Assembly: GCA_024235755.1 (NCBI GenBank)
Contig: JACKLV010000001.1
Span: forward strand, 62,001-126,000
Source of the DNA: Burkholderiales bacterium
GTDB taxonomy: Bacteria > Pseudomonadota > Gammaproteobacteria > Burkholderiales > Nitrosomonadaceae
Length of the DNA stretch: 64,000 nucleotides
Direction: 5' to 3'
Below, in pieces: positions 35,558 to 45,258 of this stretch. The first letter of the stretch is position 1, and each line of letters begins with the position of its first letter. A program made the position numbers and the translations under genes. A model generated the notes under the pieces. That model was not told where the DNA came from. It saw only the letters and a program-made list of their open reading frames with translations, and did not search any database.

Positions 35558-36430
35558 TTAATGCAGTTCACTCCAGCCGAGCTTTTCGCGCAGCATACGG
35601 TAATAGCTATGATTGACGGAATGCAGTAAGCGAACGGTTTTGGGGAAACGCCGGATAATGATGCGATCAGACTGCTCCAGATCATAGTTGGAATGACTGT
35701 CGCAATGCACGCGCGCATCGAGCGAACTGAGCATGTGCACTTCCACGCTTGCATCGGGGCCGATTACAATCGGCCGGTTACTGAGTGTATGCGGACAAAC
35801 CGGCACCAACGCAATTAGATCCAGGCTTGGGTGGAGTATGGGCCCGCCCGAAGACAGTGCATACGCAGTCGAACCTGTCGGTGTTGCAACGATCAGACCG
35901 TCCGAACGCATCGTATTGACATATTCATTATTAATGTAAATCTGAAATTCAACCATGCCGCTGCTCATGCCCCGGTACAGCACCACGTCATTAAACGCCA
36001 GCGCACTGAAAACACTGCTGTCTTCGCGTATTACTTCTGTATACAACAACATGCGGCGTTCAGCCGTATACTTTCCTTGAAGCATTTCATGCAAGGTTTC
36101 CAGCATGGTGTCGGTCGATAAGTCCGTCAAAAAACCCAAACGTCCCTGATTGATTCCGATCAGCGGCACATCGTAGGAAGCCAGCATGCGCGCGATATTC
36201 AACATTGTTCCGTCGCCACCCATGACCACGGCCAGATCGGCCTGCCGGCCGATTTCCTCGAGCGTCAGCGCTTTGTATGTTTCATTCGGCAGATACGAAG
36301 CGGTCAGGTGGTCAACGAACACTTCGAATTGCAGTCGAGTCAAATATTCAGCCAGATCCAGAATAGGCAGAGCTATCTCCGGGTTTTTATGTTTACCAAT
36401 CAATGCTATCGATTTAAACGGAAAACTCAT
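35558..36430 (-). CDS. nadK: NAD kinase
   Basis: 290 aa. Phosphorylates NAD+ to NADP+ with ATP or polyphosphate. Diagnostic motifs: VMGGDGTMLNIAR (about residues 68-80) and SDGLIVATPTGSTAYALSSGGPI in the second half. It lies directly upstream of recN and is divergent from hrcA. Confidence 0.97.
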   Translation of the reverse strand: MSFPFKSIALIGKHKNPEIALPILDLAEYLTRLQFEVFVDHLTASYLPNETYKALTLEEIGRQADLAVVMGGDGTMLNIARMLASYDVPLIGINQGRLGFLTDLSTDTMLETLHEMLQGKYTAERRMLLYTEVIREDSSVFSALAFNDVVLYRGMSSGMVEFQIYINNEYVNTMRSDGLIVATPTGSTAYALSSGGPILHPSLDLIALVPVCPHTLSNRPIVIGPDASVEVHMLSSLDARVHCDSHSNYDLEQSDRIIIRRFPKTVRLLHSVNHSYYRMLREKLGWSELH

Positions 36431-36797
36431 TACTGGATATCTAAATAAACTGCAATTTATGTACCACTGTCATTTGTGCAAATTCACCACAGTGCATGAT
36501 TTCAATGTCTGATAGTATCAGCCGATTCAACAAAATTCGCTTAACGGTCGCAGGGCAAACAACTGTAAAATAGTCAGTCGTACAACTTGAAAATACGATA
36601 CACCCGGCAACAACAGCAAACAGTATATTGATGACCAGACTTGAAAAAAATTTAAAAAAGCGGGTAGAAAAAACGTTTCACAGCCATATATTCCTGTGAA
36701 AAGTAGTTTAGCATTATATGAGAGAATTGATACATGCCCGTCGATATCTGAACGGACAAGACGTATTTAATCACTTGGATTGTTGTAAAATCGACAT
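36431..36797. other. Divergent intergenic region nadK-hrcA
   Basis: 367 bases without a supported gene. It must hold the divergent promoters of nadK-recN and hrcA. I do not see a CIRCE element or a strong terminator hairpin. Confidence 0.5.
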
Positions 36798-37817
36798 ATG
36801 CTGAATGAAAGAGCTCAAATACTGTTAAAAACACTGGTAGAACGCTATATCCATGAAGGACAGCCGGTAGGTTCGCGTTCGCTCTCCAAGTTTTCGGGCC
36901 TGGATTTAAGTCCGGCGACCATACGCAACGTTATGGCCGATCTTGAAGAAATGGGGCTGGTCATGAGTCCTCATACTTCCGCCGGCCGGATTCCGACGCC
37001 TAAAGGCTACCGGTTGTTTGTCGATCATTTGCTGGTGATCAAATCACTGCGGGAAGAAGAACTGCACCACCTTGAAAACCAGTTGCATCCGGATAATCCG
37101 ACACGTCTGGTCAATGCAGCCTCGCAGCTGCTGTCAGAGCTGACGCATTTCGCCGGTGTTGTGGTTACACCAAAGCGCACCGGTGCGGTATTCCGCTATA
37201 TAGAATTCATGGCGTTATCGGAAAAAAGAATTCTGCTGATCATCGTCACGCCCGACGGCGACGTGCAAAACCGCATCATTTTTACCGACACGCCCTACAG
37301 CCAGTCCGACCTGATTGAGGCCGGCAATTTTATCAATCAGCATTATGCCGGTTGCACACTCGATGAAATCCGCAGCCGGGTCCAAACTGAACTGAAACAA
37401 CTCAGACGGGATATGACAAACCTGATGAACGCGGCGATAGAGGCCGGCGGCGATGCCGTCAGAGAAAGCAGCGAAGTCGTCGTGCTCGCCGGTGAGCGCA
37501 GGCTGCTTGATACGCTGGACGCGTCGGAAAGTCTGGCCAGCCTTAAAAAACTGTTTGAATTATTTGAACGCAAAACCAAGCTGCTGCAGCTGCTTGAACT
37601 CAGCCGTAACGCACATGGCGTCAAAATTTTCATTGGCGGCGAATCTGACACCGCCGCATTCGACGAATTCAGCGTCATCACTGCATCCTACGAAGCGGAA
37701 GGCTCTGTTGTCGGCACTGTCGGTGTAATCGGCCCCAGGCGCATGGCATACGAACGCATTATTCCGATCGTCGATGTGACCGCGAAACTGCTATCCAGCA
37801 GTTTATCGCAGCAATAA
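36798..37817 (+). CDS. hrcA: Heat-inducible transcription repressor HrcA
   Basis: 339 aa. HrcA represses groE/dnaK operons at CIRCE operators. The N-terminal winged helix includes GQPVGSRSLSKFSGLDLSPA and TIRNVMADLEEMGLV, followed by the PHTSAGRIPTPKGYR motif diagnostic of the family. The C-terminal region contains KIFIGGESD. ATG at 36798 is the first start. It is followed 44 bases later by hemH. Confidence 0.97.
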   Translation: MLNERAQILLKTLVERYIHEGQPVGSRSLSKFSGLDLSPATIRNVMADLEEMGLVMSPHTSAGRIPTPKGYRLFVDHLLVIKSLREEELHHLENQLHPDNPTRLVNAASQLLSELTHFAGVVVTPKRTGAVFRYIEFMALSEKRILLIIVTPDGDVQNRIIFTDTPYSQSDLIEAGNFINQHYAGCTLDEIRSRVQTELKQLRRDMTNLMNAAIEAGGDAVRESSEVVVLAGERRLLDTLDASESLASLKKLFELFERKTKLLQLLELSRNAHGVKIFIGGESDTAAFDEFSVITASYEAEGSVVGTVGVIGPRRMAYERIIPIVDVTAKLLSSSLSQQ

Positions 37818-37861
37818 TGCTATGCAGCTTTCTTACACATTTGTATCAAAGGCCTTGATCC

Positions 37862-38947
37862 ATGATCGATGAAACCAATTACCAGCATGGCACGCCGAAT
37901 AAAACAGGCGTGCTTCTGATCAATCTGGGCACACCCGATGCTCCAACAAAGGAAGCCCTGCGACCCTACCTCAGAGAATTCCTGAGCAATCCGCGCGTCA
38001 TAGAAGTGCCGAGGCTGATCTGGTGGCCGATACTGTACGGATTCATTCTGCCGTTCAGACCCAAACAATCGGCGGAAAAATACGCGCTGATCTGGTCATC
38101 CGAAGGCTCGCCGCTGAAAGTGCATACCGAACGTCAGACAGCACTGCTGGCTGACGCGTTGCGTCATACAGTCAGCCCGGCGCCGATGGTTGAATACGCT
38201 ATGAATATCGGTAATCCATCCGTCGCCAGCGTCATCAACAAAATGACCGACGCCGGTTGCGACCGCATTCTGGTCATTCCCCTGTTTCCGCAATATGCCG
38301 CGAGCAGCACCGCCGCCGCCATGGATGCCGTTTTTGCCGCGCTCGGGTCTATTCGCAACATGCCCGCCATTCGAACCGTCAAACAATATCACGACCATCC
38401 GGGCTATATCGCGGCGCTGGCTCAAAACATACGCAACTACTGGGACCAACAGGGTCAACCCGACAAACTGATTATCAGCTTTCATGGTGTTCCACGTAAA
38501 AATCTGGACAAAGGCGATCCTTACCACTGCTTCTGCCATAAAACGGGCCGTCTGCTTGCCGAAGCGCTGAAACTGAATGAAGATCAATACCAGGTTTGCT
38601 TCCAGTCACGCTTTGGCCGCGCACAATGGCTGCAACCTTATACCGCCGAAACGCTGGAACAGCTCGGCAAGGCCCAAACCCGCCGCGTCGACATCACCTG
38701 CCCCGGTTTCGTATCGGATTGTCTGGAAACACTGGAAGAAATCGCTATCGAAGGTAAAAAAACCTTTATCGAGGCCGGCGGCAAGGAATACCACTATATC
38801 CCCTGCCTGAACGAAAGAGACGATTGGATTGCCGCGCTGTCCGACATTGCCAAATCCAATCTGCAGGGATGGCTGGAACCGGAACCATCGCAGGAAGTGC
38901 TTGAACAATCAAAACAGCGCTCACTGGCGATGGGGGCAAAACAATAA
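37862..38947 (+). CDS. hemH: Ferrochelatase
   Basis: 361 aa. Inserts Fe2+ into protoporphyrin IX in the last step of haem synthesis. Motifs: LLINLGTPDAPT at the N-terminus, IPLFPQYAASSTAA, then SFHGVPRKNLDKGDPYHCFC with the catalytic His (near residue 205), and a C-terminal CPGFVSDCLETLEEI. High haem demand fits an ammonia-oxidiser-like organism. The gene ends 18 bases from the convergent gshB stop. Confidence 0.97.
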   Translation: MIDETNYQHGTPNKTGVLLINLGTPDAPTKEALRPYLREFLSNPRVIEVPRLIWWPILYGFILPFRPKQSAEKYALIWSSEGSPLKVHTERQTALLADALRHTVSPAPMVEYAMNIGNPSVASVINKMTDAGCDRILVIPLFPQYAASSTAAAMDAVFAALGSIRNMPAIRTVKQYHDHPGYIAALAQNIRNYWDQQGQPDKLIISFHGVPRKNLDKGDPYHCFCHKTGRLLAEALKLNEDQYQVCFQSRFGRAQWLQPYTAETLEQLGKAQTRRVDITCPGFVSDCLETLEEIAIEGKKTFIEAGGKEYHYIPCLNERDDWIAALSDIAKSNLQGWLEPEPSQEVLEQSKQRSLAMGAKQ

Positions 38948-38965
38948 ACAGACTATACGATATGT

Positions 38966-39904
38966 TTATTCAATCGCATCAATCATCATTGCCGCCGCAT
39001 TAAATCCTGTCTGCTTATAAATCTCCTGCATGCCGGTCGGGCTGGTGACGTTGATTTCGGTGAGACAGTCGCCGATGACATCCAGACCGACCAGCAGCAA
39101 GCCCTGCTCGACCAGTTCCGGACCAAGAGTTTCCGCAATTTTTTTGTCGTGATCCGATAACGGTTGCGCAACGCCGGTGCCGCCGGTATTGAGGTTGCCG
39201 CGGGTTTCTCCCGGTTTGGGAATGCGTGCCAGCGCGTAGGGTACAGGTTTGCCTGCGATCAGTAGAATGCGTTTGTCACCCTTGACGATTTCGGGAATGA
39301 AACGCTGCACCATGATAGTGCGCGTACCATAGTGTGTCATGGTTTCAAGAATAACGTTGACGTTATGATCTGCATCGTGCACCCGAAAAATGCCCGATCC
39401 GCCCATGCTGTCGAGCGGTTTCAGAATTATGTCACGGTGCTGATGCAGAAATTCCATGATCAGCGACTCCTGACGCGTGACCAGTGTCGGCGGCATGAAC
39501 TGCGGAAACCGGGTGATTGCAAGTTTTTCATTAAAATCGCGAATGCTGCGCGGACTATTGATTACCCGTGCTCCTTGTTTCTCCGCCAGTTCCAGCAAGT
39601 ATGTACTGTAAAGATACTCCATATTAAATGGCGGATCTTTGCGCATCAGAACGGCGTCGAATGCGTGCAGCGGCAACATACGTTTTTCACCGGCCTGATA
39701 CCAGCGATCACCCGGTCCAGTCGGCTCAATCAGCGTCAGACTGCGCGCGTAACAAACGACGGCGTCGTCTTTCCAGATCAAATCTTCCTGATGAACCGCA
39801 TAAATTTCATGGTCGCGAGCGACGGCTTCGCGCATCATGGCGTAACTGGAATCCTTGTTTATTTTCAAGGCTTCGAGCGGATCGAGAATAAAGGCCAGCT
39901 TCAT
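38966..39904 (-). CDS. gshB: Glutathione synthetase
   Basis: 312 aa, ATP-grasp ligase joining gamma-glutamylcysteine and glycine. The N-terminus begins KLAFILDPLEALKINKDSSYAMM, typical of bacterial GshB. ATP-grasp elements are LKPLDSMGGSGIF, GDKRILLIAGKPVP and RGNLNTGGTG. It follows gshA by 15 bases on the same strand, making a complete two-gene glutathione pathway. Confidence 0.96.
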   Translation of the reverse strand: MKLAFILDPLEALKINKDSSYAMMREAVARDHEIYAVHQEDLIWKDDAVVCYARSLTLIEPTGPGDRWYQAGEKRMLPLHAFDAVLMRKDPPFNMEYLYSTYLLELAEKQGARVINSPRSIRDFNEKLAITRFPQFMPPTLVTRQESLIMEFLHQHRDIILKPLDSMGGSGIFRVHDADHNVNVILETMTHYGTRTIMVQRFIPEIVKGDKRILLIAGKPVPYALARIPKPGETRGNLNTGGTGVAQPLSDHDKKIAETLGPELVEQGLLLVGLDVIGDCLTEINVTSPTGMQEIYKQTGFNAAAMMIDAIE

Positions 39905-39919
39905 TTCAATACAAAAATC

Positions 39920-41209
39920 TCAAATCGCACTGAATCCGTCGGCCGTTTGCCGCAATTCGAGCGCGGCGGCCAACAGCGCCAGCCGTGCGACAACGCCATA
40001 AACATAATACCGCTGCGGCATCAGACCCTGTTGCTGGGTGCCGCTGGGCAACAGGCAATCCGGTTCGAACGATATCGGCACAAAATGCATCCCAGGCGCA
40101 TTCAAATTCTCGTCCATACCACGCCCGGTGTGCACGCGATAAAAACCGCCAACAACAAAATGATCGATCATGTAAATCACCGGTTCGGCAACTGCATGGT
40201 TAATATGCTCAAATGTATAAACGCCTTCCTGCACCAATACATTGGTCACCGACATGCCTTCCTTGACCACCGCCATTTTATTGCGCTGTTTGCGGTTTAG
40301 CTGATAAACCTCCGCGCCATCCTTAACCGTCATGATTCCCATACCATAGGTACCTGAATCGGCTTTGACAATAACAAACGGATCTTCCTTGACTCCGTAT
40401 TCCTTGTATTTTTCGCGAATAACACCCAGGATTTTGTTGGATGATTTCGCCACACAATCTTCTCCCTGCTTCTCACGGAAATCGATTTTTCCGCACGAGG
40501 TAAAGTAAGGATTAATCAACCAAGGATCAATTCCGATCAATTCCGCAAATTCGTCGGCGACAGTATTGTATGCTTTAAAATGGTCTGATTTTCGGCGCGT
40601 CGCCCAACCAGCATGTAAAGGCGGAATAATGGTTTGATCCAGATTCTGCAGCAATCCCGGTATACCATTGGACAAATCGTTGTTCAGCAAAACTGCACAG
40701 GGATCGAAGTCGTCAACGCGCAATTGATTGTTTTCTCGAATTATCGGCTCGAGTGTAATTGATCGCCCATCCGGCAAGTGGAATGCTGTAGCGGTTTTGA
40801 TCTCCGGGATTAATGAGCCGATGCGCACGTTCAATCCTGCATGTTGCATGATCGCTTGTATCGATGCGACATTCTGCAAATAAAAAGTATTTCGCGTATG
40901 ATTTTCCGGGATTAATAAAATACTGTGGGCATCGGGGCAGATTTTTTCTACCGCTGTCATCATGGCTTGCACACACAGCGGAAAAAATTCCGGATTCAAA
41001 TTGTTAAAGCCGCCGGGAAAAAGATTGGTATCTACTGGCGCGAGCTTAAAACCGCTATTACGCAAATCAACAGAGCAATAAAAAGGAATGCTGCATTCGC
41101 TCCATTTGCCGCGCAACCAATGTTCAATCTGTGGTCTGGCAGTGTTAATCCGGTTTTCCAGATCCAGAACAGGCCCGCGCAACGCGGCAGATAAATGAGG
41201 TACGGGCAT
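39920..41209 (-). CDS. gshA: Glutamate-cysteine ligase (Acidithiobacillus-type GshA)
   Basis: 429 aa. Not related in motif to E. coli GshA. It resembles the family first defined in Acidithiobacillus and found in many betaproteobacteria: LFPGGFNNLN, LIPENHTRNTFYL and an ATP-grasp-like KADSGTYGMGIMTVKDG near residues 285-300. It makes gamma-glutamylcysteine from Glu, Cys and ATP. The tandem position with gshB supports the call. Confidence 0.93.
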   Translation of the reverse strand: MPVPHLSAALRGPVLDLENRINTARPQIEHWLRGKWSECSIPFYCSVDLRNSGFKLAPVDTNLFPGGFNNLNPEFFPLCVQAMMTAVEKICPDAHSILLIPENHTRNTFYLQNVASIQAIMQHAGLNVRIGSLIPEIKTATAFHLPDGRSITLEPIIRENNQLRVDDFDPCAVLLNNDLSNGIPGLLQNLDQTIIPPLHAGWATRRKSDHFKAYNTVADEFAELIGIDPWLINPYFTSCGKIDFREKQGEDCVAKSSNKILGVIREKYKEYGVKEDPFVIVKADSGTYGMGIMTVKDGAEVYQLNRKQRNKMAVVKEGMSVTNVLVQEGVYTFEHINHAVAEPVIYMIDHFVVGGFYRVHTGRGMDENLNAPGMHFVPISFEPDCLLPSGTQQQGLMPQRYYVYGVVARLALLAAALELRQTADGFSAI

Positions 41210-41360
41210 TACGTAGAAAAGTGGATGTCCATCAAGATAGTGTAGTATACATCATGCATGCCCGCATGTATTCCGATACTTGATCACATCTTAGTGAGTA
41301 TCAATTTTTTCTCTCCTTTGCTGGAACTGATTGGCACCAATTGTAGATATCTAAATCACG

Positions 41361-41375
41361 ATTAACATAGTTAAT
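41361..41375 (+). promoter_or_regulatory. Putative Crp/Fnr-type operator, site 1 (PRC-barrel gene 1)
   Basis: ATTAACATAGTTAAT, a 6-bp inverted repeat with a 3-bp centre. A -10-like TAGATT follows at 41398-41403, 22 bases after the site, so the site centre would fall close to -42. The start codon of the two-domain PRC-barrel gene is 86 bases downstream. Confidence 0.6.
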
Positions 41376-41461
41376 AGTAATCATTTTCAAAAAGAACTAG
41401 ATTATCAGCGTAACGTTACTATTGAACTGTAAAGTCTCATTCCAAACTCAAGGAGTTAATC

Positions 41462-42403
41462 ATGAAAAGAATTAAGTTTACTATTAATTTGTCAATTATC
41501 GCTTTTTTAACTTTTTTATTACTGACCGGATTTTCTGCGTATGCAGGTGAAAAAAGAGATTCCGAAAAAAACAGCAGCAATATGGATTCTGAAAAATCCC
41601 ACCAAGACTCAAGCCACGGCAAACATTCTGGTCATGAATCAAATTACGACGATACCCGGGATCAAGGGATGTTAGGTGGCGACAGTGATAACCAGAAGTC
41701 TTCCACCAAAAAAAACGATTACGACAAGAAAGGTACCAGACATGACCGCAGCGAAATGGATTTAAAATTTGCTCCGGCCAATCTTACTTACACCATGAAT
41801 GCCAAGAAGTTGCTGGAAATGGACATCGTAGATGGAAACGACAATGATCTGGGAAAAATTGACGATTTAGTATTGAGTCATAACGAAAAAGTAACTTATG
41901 CAATCGTATCAGCAGGTGGCTTGTTAGGCATCGGCGACAAACTGATTGCGGTTCCGCTAAATGACTTAAAGATCAACGAGCAGGATGAAAAAATTGTCGT
42001 CAATCTGTCTGAAGATCAGTTAAAAAGCATTCCGGAATTTAAATACGAATATGTCGGCGACCGCAATTATCAAACAGATAACCGGCCTGCAGATAGCAGC
42101 GGGAATAGCAAATACAGTGCAACCAACATTGACTTTGACATTAACGCCAAAGAACTTTTCGATATAGCTGTATTAGACCAAAATGGCAATGAATTAGGCG
42201 GTATAGAAGATTTTGTTTTGGATAATAACGATAAAGTCACATATGCAATCGTGTCAGTCGGCGGCGTACTGGGAATCGGCGATAAGCTAGTTGCAGTACC
42301 ATTTCAGTCTCTACGCATGAATGAAACCAAAAACAAGATGATGCTGAACGTCACCCAAAAGCAGCTAAAACAAGCTTCTGAGTTCAAATTCAACAAAACC
42401 TAA
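41462..42403 (+). CDS. Secreted protein with two PRC-barrel domains
   Basis: 313 aa. A signal peptide (residues 1-29, ending SAYAGE) is followed by a His/Ser/Asp-rich, low-complexity stretch of about 65 residues and two PRC-barrel domains (about 115-195 and 230-310). Each carries YAIVSxGGxLGIGDKLxAVP, the same signature as the protein at 45561. PRC-barrels are small beta-barrels used in RNA processing, photosynthetic reaction centres and envelope proteins; the role here is unknown, probably periplasmic and stress-related. A strong ribosome binding site (AAGGAG) precedes the ATG. The putative operator upstream links it to the other genes of the island. Confidence 0.85.
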   Translation: MKRIKFTINLSIIAFLTFLLLTGFSAYAGEKRDSEKNSSNMDSEKSHQDSSHGKHSGHESNYDDTRDQGMLGGDSDNQKSSTKKNDYDKKGTRHDRSEMDLKFAPANLTYTMNAKKLLEMDIVDGNDNDLGKIDDLVLSHNEKVTYAIVSAGGLLGIGDKLIAVPLNDLKINEQDEKIVVNLSEDQLKSIPEFKYEYVGDRNYQTDNRPADSSGNSKYSATNIDFDINAKELFDIAVLDQNGNELGGIEDFVLDNNDKVTYAIVSVGGVLGIGDKLVAVPFQSLRMNETKNKMMLNVTQKQLKQASEFKFNKT

Positions 42404-42470
42404 TGTCGAAATCCAAACCACTTCTGGATATTTTCAAACATGGCAATTTTATTTACGAGGAGAAAACGCT

Positions 42471-42668
42471 ATGAACTGGGACCAAATTAAAGGTAACTGG
42501 AAGCAAGTAAAAGGAAAGGCACAGCAGCAATGGGGTAAATTGACTGATGATGACTTAGATACTATAGAAGGAAAGCGTGAAGAATTAGTTGGCAGAATTC
42601 AGGAAAGGTACGGCATTGAAAAAGAAGAAGCTGAAAAACAAGCAGATGAATTTTGTAACAGATGCTGA
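42471..42668 (+). CDS. CsbD-family stress protein (copy 1)
   Basis: 65 aa, complete CsbD domain: MNWDQIKGNWKQVKGKAQQ, then WGKLTDDDLD, GKREELVGRIQERYGI. CsbD proteins are small, abundant, stress-induced and of unknown mechanism. It lies 67 bases after the PRC-barrel gene and has a good ribosome binding site (GAGGAG). A probable terminator follows. A paralogue lies at 47105-47302. Confidence 0.93.
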   Translation: MNWDQIKGNWKQVKGKAQQQWGKLTDDDLDTIEGKREELVGRIQERYGIEKEEAEKQADEFCNRC

Positions 42669-42704
42669 TAAAACCGGTGTCTTGATGAATTAACTTCCCG
42701 TCTG

Positions 42705-42760
42705 GCGCACCTCGGTCACATTAATAACTTTACTCGATATGACGGGGTGCGCTCTTTTTT
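42705..42760 (+). terminator. Probable rho-independent terminator after csbD
   Basis: GCGCACC (42705-42711) pairs with GGTGCGC (42746-42752) and is followed by TCTTTTTT. The 34-base loop is long, so strength is uncertain. Confidence 0.5.
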
Positions 42761-42785
42761 ATAATCCTAAACACGGAGTCATAAA

Positions 42786-42953
42786 ATGATTAATTTGGCT
42801 ATAACTTTTTTAATTATTGCGATAATCGCAGCCTTGCTGGGTGTAACCGGCGTTGCCGGCATTGCTGTCGAAATTGCATGGATTTTGTTTGTTGTCGGTT
42901 TGGTTTTGTCGATTGTTTTTTGGGTAATCGGGCGACGTCCGCCACCCGTTTAA
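42786..42953 (+). CDS. DUF1328 / YtjA-family small membrane protein
   Basis: 55 aa. Two hydrophobic segments (residues about 4-20 and 27-48) separated by GVTGVAGIAVEIAWILF, the family's conserved Gly-rich turn, with a basic RRPPPV tail. DUF1328 proteins are small inner-membrane proteins often found near CsbD and other stress genes. A purine-rich stretch (CACGGAG) precedes the ATG. Confidence 0.85.
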   Translation: MINLAITFLIIAIIAALLGVTGVAGIAVEIAWILFVVGLVLSIVFWVIGRRPPPV

Positions 42954-43118
42954 AAGCGTAAATTTTGTTGCAACGCTAAATTTAACACGACAGTAGGAAG
43001 TAATTTTGTCAATCATTAACTGCAATCCAGTTAATTGAAAACATAGCAAATTCAAACACGTATTTTATTGCTATCAATCAAGGTTAAAAGCACAGATTGG
43101 TTGATACAGGAGAGATTG

Positions 43119-43472
43119 ATGAAAGCTTCTTTGAACAAAAAACAATACTGTACTGCGGCTAAATTAAAACATAGCCGCAGTACCTTAACACCAACCAGGT
43201 CCAGCGATTCATTGGCTAATACTAAAAAAACAATATTCACTGGAATTGTTCGTAACGTAAACGCTATATTTTGCAAAAGATTATTTGACGAACCGTCTCG
43301 ATTTAATATAATCTGTTTACAACGATTTATCACGTTGAGTGGCGTGGTAAGGTTTTTCCCTGTCAATGTGTGGTTAACTGGCTTAAGCCCAATTTTCTAT
43401 TTCACCCACACTCCCAAAAAAAATCTGGAGTCATTGTTAATACCCATTTCCACTGGTATTAAACACTCCTGA
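43119..43472 (+). CDS. Hypothetical small protein, uncertain
   Basis: 117 aa from the ATG at 43119, which follows GGAGAG by about six bases. No recognised domain; basic and Ser/Thr/Lys-rich, without a clear signal peptide or periodic pattern. Coding support rests only on the open frame and ribosome binding site, so it may be spurious. Confidence 0.3.
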   Translation: MKASLNKKQYCTAAKLKHSRSTLTPTRSSDSLANTKKTIFTGIVRNVNAIFCKRLFDEPSRFNIICLQRFITLSGVVRFFPVNVWLTGLSPIFYFTHTPKKNLESLLIPISTGIKHS

Positions 43473-43646
43473 TGCCCAAAAAAATAATAAGTCATTGAAC
43501 ATTAATGATATAGGTATTTCCGTTAGTGTTGCGCTGACTCTGAAAACGTCTGAATGACGAAACTACCCAGCATCGCTCGACCAAGAACTGAGGCGACTCG
43601 TCAAAATCATTAAAACCATAACTTAATTTTAAAGCGAGGTGATTTG

Positions 43647-44468
43647 ATGAATCCATCAAAATTAACTGTGAAAAAGTTAAAGCCATATAATCCGCGTACT
43701 CTGCCACTTGTAAAAAAATTCAATCTGTTATGCGAATTGAATGAAACTGAACTTACAGCCTTGGCTCAGATGCATGAAAATTCCATATTACTAAATGAAC
43801 AAACTACCTTTTTAAATCAAGGAAGTCATTCCAACAAAAGCTATATTGTCAATCGTGGCTGGGCGTACCGTTATACTGACTTGAGCGATGGAGGTCGGCA
43901 AATAATTAATTTTTATTTACCAGGAGACATAATTAATCCGCTTGCTGCATTAACCCCCAAAACTGCGTATTCTGTGGCCAGTATTACGCCTCTCGAACTA
44001 TCTGAATTCAAGTTGGAGGGATTTATTAATCCGCTCATAACCCAGTCCAGGTTGGGTTTACTTTATGGATGGATGCTTAGTCGTCTCGATTCGATTATGG
44101 CAGAGCAAACTATCAGAATCGGGCGACTGCTTGCTTATCAACGGACGGCACATCTGTTACTGGAAATATTTCATCGTTTGGAAGCAGTGGGTCAAACGAA
44201 GAATAACACTTTTTCGATGCCAATTTCGCAACATTTTCTTGCGGATACACTCGGATTGAGTCTGGTTCATATGAACCGGACTTTAAAAAAGCTGCGAATT
44301 AATAATTTGGTACATTTCAACGCAGATCAGGTTGTCTTAAAGGATATTATAAAGTTGAAAAAAATTGCCGAATACCAGCCTTTTGATCTAGTCCAGACAG
44401 AAAATCTTCTTGCCTTTCTTAACAATAAAACTAATCCAGATTTAAAGTTTGCTTACAGCGCAGCATAA
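43647..44468 (+). CDS. Crp/Fnr-family transcriptional regulator (copy 1)
   Basis: 273 aa from the ATG at 43647 (a TTG lies one codon earlier), preceded by GCGAGGTG. A cyclic-nucleotide-binding-like domain covers about residues 25-150 (FLNQGSHSNKSYIVNRGWAY, then INFYLPGDII). The C-terminal Crp-type helix-turn-helix is HFLADTLGLSLVHMNRTLKKLR. There are no N-terminal Cys residues of the FNR iron-sulfur type. A paralogue with an identical helix-turn-helix core lies at 51630. The likely target is the inverted repeat found four times in this island. Confidence 0.9.
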   Translation: MNPSKLTVKKLKPYNPRTLPLVKKFNLLCELNETELTALAQMHENSILLNEQTTFLNQGSHSNKSYIVNRGWAYRYTDLSDGGRQIINFYLPGDIINPLAALTPKTAYSVASITPLELSEFKLEGFINPLITQSRLGLLYGWMLSRLDSIMAEQTIRIGRLLAYQRTAHLLLEIFHRLEAVGQTKNNTFSMPISQHFLADTLGLSLVHMNRTLKKLRINNLVHFNADQVVLKDIIKLKKIAEYQPFDLVQTENLLAFLNNKTNPDLKFAYSAA

Positions 44469-44560
44469 TTTCAAGCGATAAGTATACGAACCTATGATTT
44501 TATTTTAATTTGCCTTGTAATCGTTTCATTTGTTTAATCAGTTAAATTTTGGAGAACCGA

Positions 44561-44764
44561 ATGAAAGTAACGAAAACTAACAACCCGAACCAAAGTAGCG
44601 ACGCTACTGCTAAACCACGAAAATCACATACCGCCAAAAGCAGATTGCCAGAATTGCAATTGCATATAAGAGAGGCAGCTTATTTTAAGGCGCTTGAACG
44701 TGGATTTAAGCCAGGGCACGAACTGGATGATTGGCTGGCAGCCGAACAGGAGGCGACACAATGA
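44561..44764 (+). CDS. DUF2934-family small protein
   Basis: 67 aa from the ATG at 44561 (ribosome binding site GGAG ten bases upstream). The C-terminal half, IREAAYFKALERGFKPGHEL followed by DDWLAAEQE, is the DUF2934 signature. The N-terminus is Lys/Ser/Thr-rich and probably disordered. Function unknown. Its stop overlaps the next gene start (ATGA). Confidence 0.85.
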   Translation: MKVTKTNNPNQSSDATAKPRKSHTAKSRLPELQLHIREAAYFKALERGFKPGHELDDWLAAEQEATQ

Positions 44765-45171
44765 ACATGCATATTAAATCACACGATACCGTAGAAATAT
44801 ATGACAAATATAACCAGAAAAGCATGAAGACATACTCTATTCCCTTGACACTTGTCGTTTCAGAAGACGGTATTATAATCGAGTCCGATGAATGCGCTGG
44901 AAAATTCCCAGACTGCTTTAACAGTAATAAAGACAACAATCATATCTCAAGATTGGTGCCTTTTCTCACAAAAGTCGATCTTCTGGAAAAAGAAAATGAA
45001 CGCGTTAATCCTTATTTACGCTTTCTTTCCCGTATTGGCCATCATTTTGAAGTAACCGGCTCGAACGATACTACGTTTTTCGCCGAACTTTATTTTAGCG
45101 ACATTATTTATCATAAAAGGCATTTAATCATGATTATGCTCTACCCTATCCGACATAAAAACTCGCATTGA
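44761..45171 (+). CDS. Hypothetical cytoplasmic protein coupled to DUF2934 gene
   Basis: 136 aa from the ATG at 44761, overlapping the preceding stop by four bases. No domain was recognised with confidence. The segment FPDCFNSNKDNNHISRLVP followed by YLRFLSRIGHHFEVTG has a weak PAS-like look. No signal peptide or membrane helix. Position suggests a role in the stress island. Confidence 0.6.
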   Translation: MNMHIKSHDTVEIYDKYNQKSMKTYSIPLTLVVSEDGIIIESDECAGKFPDCFNSNKDNNHISRLVPFLTKVDLLEKENERVNPYLRFLSRIGHHFEVTGSNDTTFFAELYFSDIIYHKRHLIMIMLYPIRHKNSH

Positions 45172-45258
45172 GGCCTATGCCTACAACTTTATATTCCAAG
45201 CTTACCAATTTTTATCCTACCCGTTCTTTTTTGAATATTTTTAACAACATATTTTTTG

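Noticed and set aside
36780..36797. TGTAAAAT just upstream of hrcA as a -10 element
   Set aside because: It is too close to the start codon to leave a leader for the ribosome binding site, and no convincing -35 is correctly spaced.
37820..38587. Long antisense frames under hemH and many other genes
   Set aside because: They are shadows of strongly supported genes, with motifs only on the sense strand.
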